DNA from: Balanoglossus misakiensis
Lineage: Eukaryota; Hemichordata
Direction of reading: 5' to 3'
Assembly: GCA_040954595.2 (NCBI GenBank)
Contig: CM082585.2
Location: forward strand, 7,440,001 to 7,504,000
Length of the DNA stretch: 64,000 nucleotides
A program made the translations under genes and the position numbers. Shown one piece after another: positions 38,701 through 51,066 of the stretch (positions within the stretch are counted from its first letter, which is position 1; the number at the start of each line of letters is the position of its first letter). The notes below the pieces were generated by a model, which saw nothing but the letters and a program-made list of their open reading frames with translations, was not told where the DNA came from and did not search any database.

Positions 38701-41697
38701 GCCCGGAAAATGTCACCGGACTCGCCGTGGCACTCATCTTGTCGCCACGGCAACGCATCGATCAATGCGATACTGTCGGGTAAAGAAAACACTCCGCCAT
38801 TGTTAGGTAGAATAGGACACGTGTAGGCGCCTACTGAGCTGAAAATTACCTCAATTTTACACCAGCAGTTAATGAAAACGGCGAACATCACGCCTGTTCT
38901 CACGTGACGTGATGCAATAAGCTGACCGCGAAAACAACTGTAAAGTGACAAAAAGGTGTTAAATGATGATTTTCTGCTCATTGCGAGATCTCGCAGGGTC
39001 TCGCGGTGTTCGGAAAATGGTCTATTATAGTATCTTCCAAGAATTTGGTTTAAGCAGAAACTGTTCTCCTCCGTGTGCAGACGGAGTCGGCGAATTAAAT
39101 CGCAATTTAAAATCAATATGATATTGATTTAAGCGTAACATTCCTGTTCGTGTATAGACAACGATTTCGTAGATCTGTTATTTTTTTCCTTTTGATACCG
39201 TGCGATTGCAACAGATAAGATTATTTTGCAATCAAAACGAAGCTGTATGGTCGTACATATCGAAAAGGGTTTTCACCGTCGTTAAATCGTTGCCAGGGGC
39301 AACATGGATGGCCATCTCCATTTTGATGAGATTCTTCTTCTCCTTGATTAGAAATGATTGCCATGGTAACATCGCACATCCTGTCTGAAATAACTTCAAA
39401 TTATGCCTGTTGCCGTTCCCGCAGAATGTCTCGACGCGAAGGTTGCATGCGCAGGCCCGTGTCCATGGCGACTGATCGAGATTTAATTCGGAGTTTCACA
39501 GTTAATATAAAACCTACGTATATTCGGGGAAGAAATTGTTTCAGTAAAATATTAGACAGAACAGGCTCTGATTTACGCAAGTGTAACGCACAAACCATCG
39601 GCTTCGATTTTAACAGGCATGCAGGTAGAACATATTTAGTAGATTTCGAGTAGTTTCCATGGAAACAGACGTATATTTTTGCGAATCATACAGAACTTAA
39701 GTGAAAGGCACGACAAGAGATAGAGGTTGTATATGCGTGACATTGGAATCGTGTCGTAGCAAACAGTAGACAACGCAGTCGCAGTATTCTTCTGCGTAAA
39801 ATCACTTAAATATCCCACAGCATTATTGTTACTGCTGACATGTTCTATACAGAATGACTGGTGAAAATCGCAGAATCGGTCATTTTACTGTAGAACTATA
39901 ATGAGAGCACCATTTTACACAGCGCGACCACCATAGCAACCAAACACAAATTGGATTGTGGGTTTGTGTTTGACCGCTATGTCAAGAATAAAGACCATAG
40001 TCTTTCACACCCTCTTTGATCATTATGTTGACACCTTTCTCCAGCCTATAATAGGCAGCGTATTATTTAGCTTCCGGCTATAGATGAACGAATGTAGGCC
40101 ACATGGATTATAGTAGGAAAGTTATGTAGGTTATGGGTTCGCATCTCAAATTAATGCAGAATTTTATCTGAATGTTATCAGTTTAATTATCATAAAAAAG
40201 ACTATATGGAACGACAGTCGTGGCGTCCATTGTGTACTACTGCAGTAAAAGATTGCCAACAACCACTACAATGAATCCACCGGCTGTCGGTGTACTACTA
40301 GTCCTGGTTTGTATAATGACCTCCAGAGATCGAGATAATTGCAAAATAAGCGGTTGTCATCGCGACAGCGAAGCGCGACTTTTATCGAACGTGACGTTAT
40401 TACATATACATGTATAGCACTTGTAAACGTTCAGCCTACGGGTAAATTTAGCGCTGTGTGTTTTGTTCGAGCAAAGGTTGTCGTTCTGTAAAAGTGCAAG
40501 CCACAAAGCTTTGCTGTACACGTCCCGTGTTTATCACCGCCTAAGCTTGTTTGCCCCACTCTCCTTTGTGGGTAAAAAAGCCACGACAGCACCAACGTCA
40601 CTTAGAACTAATCGGTTAAAGTTGACACTGCGCACATTCCGAACAAACGCATCGTGAGGAGATGTCTCATAGGATTACAGAGGCGCGTATTGTACAAAAC
40701 TGAAAAAATCTGTTGATGTTTGTCGAAAACACAACGCATTAGGGGCACAAGAGTGCTTGTTGTTTGCTGTGTAAACTTTTTGGTTTTTAACTGAATGAGA
40801 AATTGTCGTTTGTTAGGCGTGTGTCATGCGTTCAGACATTACATAATGACGTAATTTCCGGTACGCACCGGAAATCACGAAAGCGAAATACAGTACAGAT
40901 TCTACCTAGGCCATTTTTGCTGCATTCTGACAGATCTGGGGTAGTAGACCGAAATCGCCTGTCAACATGTGTTCAGGTGTTGCAGAAATACTGGAATAAA
41001 AACAAGCTCAAATTTCTACCAATAACGCTTTCAAACATTGCTAACTATTCGCTGTCAGTATCATAGCAAAATCGATTATGCTAATACCAGTCTTTTTGGT
41101 CAGTGACAAGCCTCGTGTAATCCGGGGCACACACAGCATGGCAGAATAAACCCTGGTGGATAATCTGTCTCAGCCCCCAGGCGGAATGTGTGCTTTTGAC
41201 AGGCAAAAGCCACTCCACGCCGGCCAGAGGCAGCAAACATTGTCTGTGCTGCTTTAGCGCGGCAGTAAGTGCTGATACCGATCGACCTATTTTATTCCCG
41301 ACTAATGGGCGGGCCACGCCGCGCGTTCCCCGCACCGGCCGAACGACCCTCCACTGTATAAATCCCATGCCTTTTTATCAAAGAACGGAATCTGTGAATG
41401 CATTATTTATTGCGAAACGAGAAAAAGAGTACAGCACAATCGCTGTTTGCTTTATTGGCTGTTGTTATCGTGCAGCGGACGTCCAATAACATCGTCTCAT
41501 TTACGAATCTTGGTATCGGTGAAATGGGTCTTTTCCGATTATTCTCAAACATTTGTCTGATTACCCAGGAAAGTTATGATTGGAAATACTTTTGCATCAA
41601 TCATTCGCAGCGCGAAGAGGGGGAAAATTGAGTGCAACGTGAATAATTATTAAAATGTTTGATTTTGCGAACAGGTAAAAACTTTGAAGAAACCGCA

Positions 41698-41736
41698 TTG
41701 TATGGTATTGTAATGTATTGTATTGTACTGTATTGC
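41698..41736. repeat. TATTG-type microsatellite
   Basis: A run of imperfect TATTG/TAATG units (TGTATGGTATTGTAATGTAT and on to GTACTGTATTGC). Confidence 0.6.
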
Positions 41737-42842
41737 AAATCCGAACAAACCATTCCAATTTGCGACAGTAGAGGAACGAATGTTTGATCCATTACGCGTT
41801 CCGTGCGTCATACGGCTCGGTTTCATTCTTAGAGAAATATGCAAAGAAGCACGAGAAAATGCGAGATTTCGAGAGCTCGCATTTCCGTTTCTGAAAATCC
41901 GTTGCCCAGGGTGACCTCTTCAGTGATCATAACGACCTAATCAACCGCGCTAAATACATCTGTCTTCGGTGCAGTTAACCCTTTAAAACATAACGTCTTT
42001 CAGAGTCTGTCCTTTGTCCCCCCCCCCCCAAAAAAAAATGTCCTCGTCGCAGCGATTGTTCTCGCGAGGCAGACTGCGGTGTCAAGGGGATATAAAACGA
42101 TTGCCTGCATACAGTTTTGACAACAATAGGATTGTCGTGTGGTTCTTAAGAGCGAAGCGTTTCCCTTACTCTGAAAGAATGCTGTGCCTTGTCTCCTTGT
42201 CCCCTGGTGCCAGATGTTGATGCGACTGTTTTGACGGACATCATTCGAGATGTCTACGAAAATAGATTTTAGTCACGTGACCTCAACTGAGGACGCAGCC
42301 TATAATTTGACGGAAAGTGTTAAGCGGTCCATGCCATGACATTGAAAGTTGCAAATACCCGCCTATGCATGGGTTGATCTGGTCATTCTCACTGTGCATG
42401 TTTATAGGCATAGTGGGACCAAAACAGGGGTAGGATGGGATATTTCCCATCCGTTGGTTTTATTTTAAACAAAAATTAAAAAAAGATAAACAGCGAGAGG
42501 TGTTCCTCAGATTTGCTGTGACTGACACAACCGATCAGTCACGTTTCTGCGCGACAACGACAGACAATTTTTGTTGCGTATCACGCAAAGAACTTTTTTT
42601 TTCTATTGAGATCTTGGATCGTGATTGGAGTGGGTAATGTGGTCGCTTTGATTATGATACGAACAGTGGAATTGTCCGTCCATGAATGTGTTCACCATGC
42701 ACAAACAACGTGCGTGATACCATCTTTACTGCAGAAGATCTCAATCTGTGAGCAATTTATGGCGTAGGCCTATATGTCAAAAGCCTTTTTAGTACATTAA
42801 CCTCGGTTTTTTTCTTGTTTTTAATTTTTCCCCAACAGAGTA

Positions 42843-45800
42843 ATGACCTTTGGTAGAGTTCGTCCCAGCCCCAAGTGGGCCCGCGGGCGGAAGTCCGAAT
42901 ACCGGGAGAAGAAGCGATACGTAGCCAATGTTATCCGAGTGACTTTGGTGATTGGTAGCCTTGCGTTGCTTGCGGCGAAGACCGCCTCTTTCAAATCAAC
43001 ATCGAATACCGAATATCAAGGTAGGACCCAAAAAACGATACCTTCATTAGCACGCTCCGACCATCTCTGAAAGGAAGGCCGATTATTTCCGACCATCCCC
43101 GAAGGGAAGGCCGATTATTTCCGATTGGTAGCATGTTACAATATAAAAGGATGGCATCTGTATTATAATTCTGCGTGGAATTAAATTCAGTTGTCAATCT
43201 TGAAAGGGGGGGAGTGCAGAGTGCACCTGGAAAAAGCTTATTACGAGGGAAGTTGGGCAGGAAGTATCGCTTTGCTGTGTATAGCTAGCTCTCTGTCCAA
43301 TTAGACTAATTGTCACACTTCGACGTTGTAATTGAAGCCGAGGCATTTATAGGACTCTTGTTCCAGATGACAGGTGAAACAGGACGACAGGGAGCAATGC
43401 AGAAGAGTCGACGTGCGCAAATGCCAGTCGTCATTAAAGCTTATGAGTGTTAGGGCAGTAGAAACGCATGCAATTTCTGTTCAAAATGGCGGCGTGATAG
43501 GTTCGGTCGTATTTTTTTGAGGCTCAGTTGCGCGCACAAATCATCGCTTTGCAACTGAAGAATATTGGGGACATGTTGTTACAACATTCACTGGGAGCAG
43601 ATGGGTAAATCGGAAGGATTATTGAGAGTGACGCAATAGAGGCAAATCATCTCCAAAGCGTGACTGGAGGTTTCCATGGCGACCACCATCCGGACTATTT
43701 AGAACTTGATTAGCTTGCTCGTCGATCTATTGTAAATCGCGAAGACTTCATCATACTTGGAACTTAATTGCATGATCACTTAATTATAAAATCTTACATG
43801 TACCGCAGTGTGATATTGTGCTAATTGAAACCGATCGATCAACTCTCACTGAATTCGTGTCGGCCTGATACCAAAACGTGAGGAAATAAATCTATTGCTG
43901 GATGATCAATGTTTTGAAATGTTTACCGAAGACAATCTGGACAGTACCCGCCTCTGTAAAATAATCAGGAATGTGTTTCTCTCGGTTTGCTGTGCATGAC
44001 ATCGGTTCAGATATAACATTCGGATGGCTCGCGGAATATCCTTGATAATATCGACGTCGCCGAAGCGGAAGGTTCTGTCATTTACGCCGTTTTCGCGAAC
44101 ATATGAAGCAGAACTACCGCTGTCATATAAAGAAACGCGTTATCACTGCAATCAACACACGTCAAATAGGCTATACCAGGTTCCATGCATATCGTCTCGT
44201 TGCGACCATCGTGTATACTATGTTATTGAAACTATGACGCCTGTCTTGAAATAGATGGACTGGATGAAATGTGCACAGGCCTTCGCGTAACCGCAGACAT
44301 AGAGAAAGACGCAGACAACAATTCAAGTCTTCTTTGGTTTGGTAGATGTAAAGAGGCTGTGTATAGACTGAGCATTTTCGAAAAGGAATCGCTAAGCATA
44401 GTCCTTATATTGTGTACTTGGCTAATTGTATTTGAACGGCGCTTATCTTGTCTCCAATACCCGCAAGCGATGCCGTAGAAGTTGTAAAGACCGTAGAAAA
44501 GGCGTTTAATAATTCAAACACGACATCCAATAACACTTCCTTCATAATTTAATTCGAATCTGAGTTTCGCCGTCCAGACATGATAAATTTACAGCAGTTT
44601 GAGATGATTACTTTATTTGTGTAGTACACGTTGCGTAAATTTTAATTTCAAGTTTACTATTGTAATAATCGAAACGAGCATAATTGAGCATGAGGATTCT
44701 TCTTGCGAAATCAAATTAGCGCATTGTAATTGTCCACGTTCGCGTTTAATGTTTAAAGTCGGTACAACTGTGGTTGGATTAGGAAGTACACAATATGGTT
44801 GTAACTCGCTTATTTGAATTTGTATTAATCAATATTGCCATGGCAACTAACGCACCACGTTTTCATAATCATGTTTCATAATCATGGGAATTGTAACGAG
44901 GACAACACTTTGCCAAATGTTTACAATGTATGTTGTGTCATGAGCACATAGCTCCACATCTCATCGTCCATCATGCTCGTCTTCACGGGTTGGGGACGCT
45001 TCGTTGACCACGTGTCCTCGTTGTCACCAGACCGTCCCCTCTCGTGGTTTCACGGTCATTTCTTGTCTGTGCCCCGTCGGCATACCGGTTCCACACGCAC
45101 CCTATTTAGCAGTGTCCCGAAGTCGATGACAGGTCAAACCCAGAGGTTGAGCAGTCGAGGAGAATCAATGCTTCTAAATAGATCGATGATTACTTTTTGT
45201 GGGCCCTTCCAAAAATGGATGTCCGTCGTCAAGGTACACTTCGTCACTACTGCAGCTATGTTCGTATCAAACAGGCGTGGACGGTGTTTTGTTTGTGTGT
45301 GAGTTGAATTTTAACCATGACGGGTGTTGAAGACGCCGTGACTCTTAAAAATGTTATGTCCATCCGTCCGTGCAAAAGGGTCAATTCACGGAAAAGGTCG
45401 GGTGGCTCCAAAGAGCGGACTCAGTCTACATGCCTGAACTTCAACGTGAGAAGGTTAAATGGGCCAAGTCGCAGAACTTTTGGTCATATGTATTCTCATG
45501 ATATACACGTGTACAGGACGTGGGATGAGTGGTAGAAAGAGACCATTGAGCAATAGTTTCACACTCAATATACAAAAATTAATAAAGTACCAGAAGACTG
45601 ATGAAACTTCCCAGCAGTATAATACAATTAAAAACAATAGGTTGGGCTACTCCATTGTTTTCTTTCTTGAGGGACTGTTGTTTAAAGAACGTAAGGCTAT
45701 TCTTGACATAACTGGAAAGAACAGACTTCGGACTATTTTGTAAGATTGTCGTTGTAATAACAAACAGTAACGGAATTACAACAGAGTGTTTGCGAAACTA

Positions 45801-48800
45801 GGGTGCGTTTGTCGTCTTCGACACCAAGGACGCTAACACAACAAGGCGAGCAGTCGGGAACGCACGGCCGTCAAGGATGGGGCCTTATTAGATGTCCGAC
45901 GGTCATGGCTTGTTTCGTAGAGAAAAAAAAAAACTTCGAGAGGTGTTGTCAGGGTGTTGCCGATGAATACGGTGGTTTTTATTTGTGGATCGAGCATTAT
46001 TATGCCGGTAAACTGTCGCTTGCTTGTTTTTTCTTCCCGCTGAAAGGTCTGAAAGGGGACAATAGGAGCGAGTGTTTTGTGTTGGGGCTCATTTCTGCAC
46101 AATGGTTGGTAAGAGAGAGAGGGTATACAATCATTCACACGATTCAAGGCGGCCACAATGCAGACCTCTCTCTCTGTGGGCAAAGTTGTTTTAGACGGCC
46201 GCGAACACACACTTATGAACGCCGCATTTGCGTCACCGGGAGTCGGAAATCATTGACGGGGTGTTTGAATACCGGCCAGCCCCGAAGCAGAGCGCACACG
46301 GCAATACATCGTATTAAACGCGCAGTCGAAATCACCCGCAAAATATATAAATTGCTGTCTCTGTTTCCTCCGCTCCCCGCCACGTTCGCACATGCGCACT
46401 TTGGAATTCTGTTTTTTACACATCGAAGGATTCATACAGTTATATTTGTCTGTGTTATTTCGAAGAATACATATGCCGTGAACTCATTTCAGTAATGTAA
46501 ACCAGATTCATCATCCACGCTAATAATTAGGCGGGATAATACACTTCTGTCGTTCGCCAGACTCTGCGTGTATCCCTTCAGAATTCAAAGTACTTACTTG
46601 CATGGATATTACATTTTCAATCATTAATCTGTAAATGCGCAGTATGAGTTTGTATAGCTCCAAAAAAGATTTCTAATCACGTTTTATAATTCCCAATCTT
46701 AGCGGTGACGCTTTTTTTGAAATTGCTGCAACAGCGATCTGATTCCTGTATTACGTCTATATAAATATTTGAAATATCCTGTTTTTTTAACAATAACGCG
46801 AAAATCAACGTCTCGGTAGAAGAGATTTCTGTTATCTTTCTAAGGCTTATTTTGATTCTCTGAAGGACTGTGCTTCTTCACGAATCATTACAGAAAACGG
46901 ATAAACACTGTAGCCTACATGTACACTACACTGGTCATTTGCGTACTTCTCGTCGCGGTATTAAACTTGCGATATGATAGCTAACTCTCAGAGATTAGCG
47001 CTGAACCCAAGCTTCGGTTATCAATATTGCTGCTCAACTCGAAATGACTGCAGGGGGGGGGGGGGGGAGGATACTGAGCAGGGTCGGTGCCTGTGCGTTT
47101 GCAATAGCGATTAAAGCACATTTCTATTAAAAATACATGTCTTTATCTAACAAGGTAGTTGTCTGAGACCTCACAGACTACCAAAGAGACGTTTCCACTC
47201 GAGGGTGTATTAATTATTAATCAATCGTTTTAATGTTTATTTTATTATCGTAGGTGTGCAGTTTTCATCCCGTCAGCTACTCCAAAGTACCGTGAGCGTG
47301 ACGGCGAGCGCCACCACAGCTAACATTTCTGCTACCACCGAGGACCACGCCGAACACGTTCCACCATGGGAGAGATGTGATTATGAAATTGCCCACTATG
47401 GCTATGCATGGGTTGTATTCTATGCCTTTTTAATCTTGGTCAGTTTCATAGGTAAGTACATAGATTGTGGGATAACCGGGGGAAATTGTCGGCGATTTAT
47501 TTGTCTGGTTTTTAGTCGGGTAGTAGGTTAGGCCCTAAACCTATGTACATAGACAAGTTACCATCAGGTCGTTTCTGTTCGTTTGTTTGGTATTTGACAT
47601 CGCAATATTTCTGATTTGCCAACAGCTCTTGCCATCATTTGCGATGACTTCTTCGTACCATCTTTGGAAGTCATCTCGGAGAAGCTGGAACTCTCCGAGG
47701 ACGTTGCAGGGGCGACTTTCATGGCAGCGGGCTCGTCCGCTCCGGAGTTATTTACATCAGTGGCCGGCGTTGCCCAGGAGACCGATGTCGGCGTTGGCAC
47801 CATTGTCGGCTCGGCGGTTTTTAACATCCTCATCATCATAGCATTGTCGGCAGCCCTTGCTGGCAAGGTAAGTGTGTCACTGTCAAACATCGACTGCAAT
47901 GAAGTCCAGATTTATTGTTCTTAGGTAGGGGGAGGGCCGGGCCAGTGGTAGGGAGGTTTTGAAGAGCCGCATCTTAGACTTTTATAGCTAGTTTCATGAG
48001 CCTATACTACTGATCAAGGCATTCATTCTAGTGACAATTCATTACAGTGCGCCCTCTATGACACTTTTTTGAATGCTTTTGTTTTTAGATGTCAACATGA
48101 CTGATTCAACGAAATTTGTAAAAAACAAGAGATGGAAAAATATAATCCGGTTGATACAGTGCTTGTTAGAGGGCAGCATGTCTCTGTTACATTGTATATA
48201 ATAATGTCTCAGAATGCAAATAAAGTTTTGATTCTTTTCTTCTCTTCTTGTAGGTGCTGCATCTGGACTGGCGTCCGTTGACACGCGACAGCGTATTTTA
48301 TGCATTTTCAATTGCGTGCTTCATTGGCTTTTCCTGGAACGCCCAGATTGCCCTGTGGGAGGCCATTGTCTTGTTGGTGCTATATATTTTTTATATCGTG
48401 GTCATGAAATTTAATGTACATCTCATGAATTTCTTAGAAAGATTCACGTGGTAAGTCGGGATAATCCTGTGCGTTCAAATTAAAACACGTCATGCTCTTT
48501 TTACACCAAATATTGAAAGACTGCAGATTTTTTTAAGTTGTGTGAATTTGTTGAGAGATTTAGAAGATTTAAATGAAGTGATATACAAGTTGATGTCCTG
48601 TTACTTTGTCCACGTTGTTTCCAGTGCTTGCTGTCGACCGGAAGTCGTGCCGATCGACGCGGAGACTGGTGTGGAAGGCGAGACAGACACTACCACCTTG
48701 CCCGCTGATGATACGCCAGTTATCAATCAACCTGACAGCGAGAATAACATCGCCAACAGCAAAGATGCTTTACCTCCCCTTAAAAAGGTATGATGTTACC

Positions 48801-50872
48801 TCCTGTTTAAGATAAAACAAATAGAAAATCTAAATCATAGGTTTATTTCATAAGATGCCGTGAAATTGTCAGTAACTGCAGCTTGACTTGCAAGCATGGC
48901 GCCGTTGACACAACTTTAGTTATTTACTGAGGCTGGGGAAAAAATTAGTATATGATGATGTCAGAAGTTTGATTATGGGGAGCCATCATCTAGGAGGAAA
49001 TAAGAAATTGAGTAATGTGTTTTTCTGTTTCTTTTGACAGGATCGTAAACTCTCTGTTATATCAGTACAAAGTGCAGGCTCAGGTTCAAAGCATATCTTC
49101 CACCATGTAAAACATGGGGAACTCTCAGGAAACTTTGTAAGTACACAACATAGCAGACCACGCCAATATGGCAAATTCACAGTCTTTTGACTTCACTTGG
49201 TACCATTTCTGTTCTGACTTGAGAAGATCTTGATGTTGTTTTGCAAGCTAATACACATTGGTTGTTAAAGTGCTCAGTACTCTAGACCAGCTTGTAATTG
49301 TAACTATGTAAGCAAAAAGTAATGTGTGTTGATAGCTTACTGTAATATGTCATGAAGTATTCACATGCTGTACCAATGAGTTGAGCTGTAACAACCAGTG
49401 TTATAATCCTAAGCTGTATAAATAATTTATGAGTATGCATGCTATTTAGAGATTGGTTTAGAATAGTGGCTTTTTAATTACCATAGTTTTCAAGTGTCAA
49501 AATTGCTGAGTAAATGTAAGAGTGAAACAGTTTGTTGCCACTATACAAATGTTTTAAAAGTCAAAACTTGTAAACTTGTCTTTAAAATTGTGTGAAAAAA
49601 TAATTGTTAGTTATTTAATTTTCACCTGAATCTTTTCTTGTGTCTGTGGGACTGAAAATAATTCTCTGGACTAGTATTCTGTAGTATGGTCTTTTCCATA
49701 GTACAGAGTATAACCTTTCAACCCACAGATGCATGTTTAGATTTTTCTTCTCTGCTTTGAGTGGCGCAACCAACCCCTTCTTTCTGTGCACTTACCTGTA
49801 ATAACACGTACCTTAATTCTGCTTTGTTAATATTAACATCACGGCGATAATAATAATTTTAATACAGTGTGCAGTGCTGGTGTTGCTTGCCTAGTCAAAC
49901 AGTGAGCATGATTATCTATTGACTAAATCCCCTACTAGCTGCCAAGTGTTTCCCGCCAAAAAATCACTAAAAAAGTGTATTTGCTCTTTTTTTCCCATTC
50001 CGTCTCCCCCTGCCTGCACTTTTTCTCTTGCTTGCTCAATTCCATCACTTTGGTCCTCGTGATCTTTGAACTTTGACCTGCATTCGTTCCTCTGCCGTTG
50101 CTCAATTCCATCCAATCCGAATCATCCCACGTGTCATATAATTACCATATTGAATCAAATTAATGCAAATCTTCCGGATCTAATTCAATTAACGCTGCCA
50201 TTGCACCAGACCTCTTCACAAGGAGATTTACGGAATCATAATGTAAATGAAACCAACGCGAAACATGCAAATGGCAGTGTTAGCAATCAGGAACACGTAG
50301 CTTTAACGGATGTAAGTAATGTATTTAACAGTCTGGCACTGTCTGTGATAGTTGTGATTTGTGTTAAACAAGTAGACTTAGTCTAGTCAAATGCAGTCAG
50401 ATTAAGCCAGTCCATGTAGACTGCATGGTTATCTGTTCTGTAACTGCAGCTCAAGAGCCAAGGCATACTTAAGTGGCTTAGGGAGTCTTTGACTCCCCAT
50501 GATTTCTGAGCTGTTCTGAATACTCCCTAGCTGCCTCAATAAATGTTAAACTTCTACCAGAGCGCGAGCTCACTGGCATATATTCGTGACTTGTTCACCT
50601 CTGACCATTCTCTGGTGATCCTTCTAATTCTGACTCTGAAGGCCAACAAACGCCCATCCATTGCTGTGACTAGCCTGGAACTGACTGGGTTGGATCTGAA
50701 GAAGGCCGCTGCAAATGCTGAAGCCAATGCCGTCCATGAAGATGTAAGTCAATCTCAGTTGAAATTGTATTAGGCAGCATTTTCCTGGAATATAATAATT
50801 GTACATGTAATCATGCACCCCTAGTATAACCATACTTGAGTGGCATGTAGAAGATGTAATGATGATGATTGT

Positions 50873-50910
<38 letters not shown>

Positions 50911-50927
50911 GTGGTGGTGGTGGTTAA

Positions 50928-50991
<64 letters not shown>

Positions 50992-51017
50992 GTGTCGGTG
51001 GTGGTGGTGGTGGTTAA

Positions 51018-51066
<49 letters not shown>

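Larger units (their letters stand above)
23494..42838. other. Gene-poor region (about 19 kb) upstream of the NCKX coding exons
   Basis: Only short, unrecognisable ORFs occur here on either strand, with no runs of phase-compatible exons. The NCKX ATG exon begins at an acceptor (42838/42839), so at least one untranslated exon lies upstream, probably in this region. One candidate is the segment ending ACTATAAGCAG|GTGAGG at 27810/27811. The region also holds a CCAAT-type cluster (29259-29530), a perfect-stem hairpin (35681-35721) and many X-box-like palindromes. I see no tRNA, rRNA or complete transposon. Confidence 0.5.

Noticed and set aside
45803-46495. 230-codon plus-strand open frame in NCKX intron 1, with a 125-codon minus-strand frame over it
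   Set aside because: No recognisable domain, erratic composition, no splice context, and both strands are open by chance.
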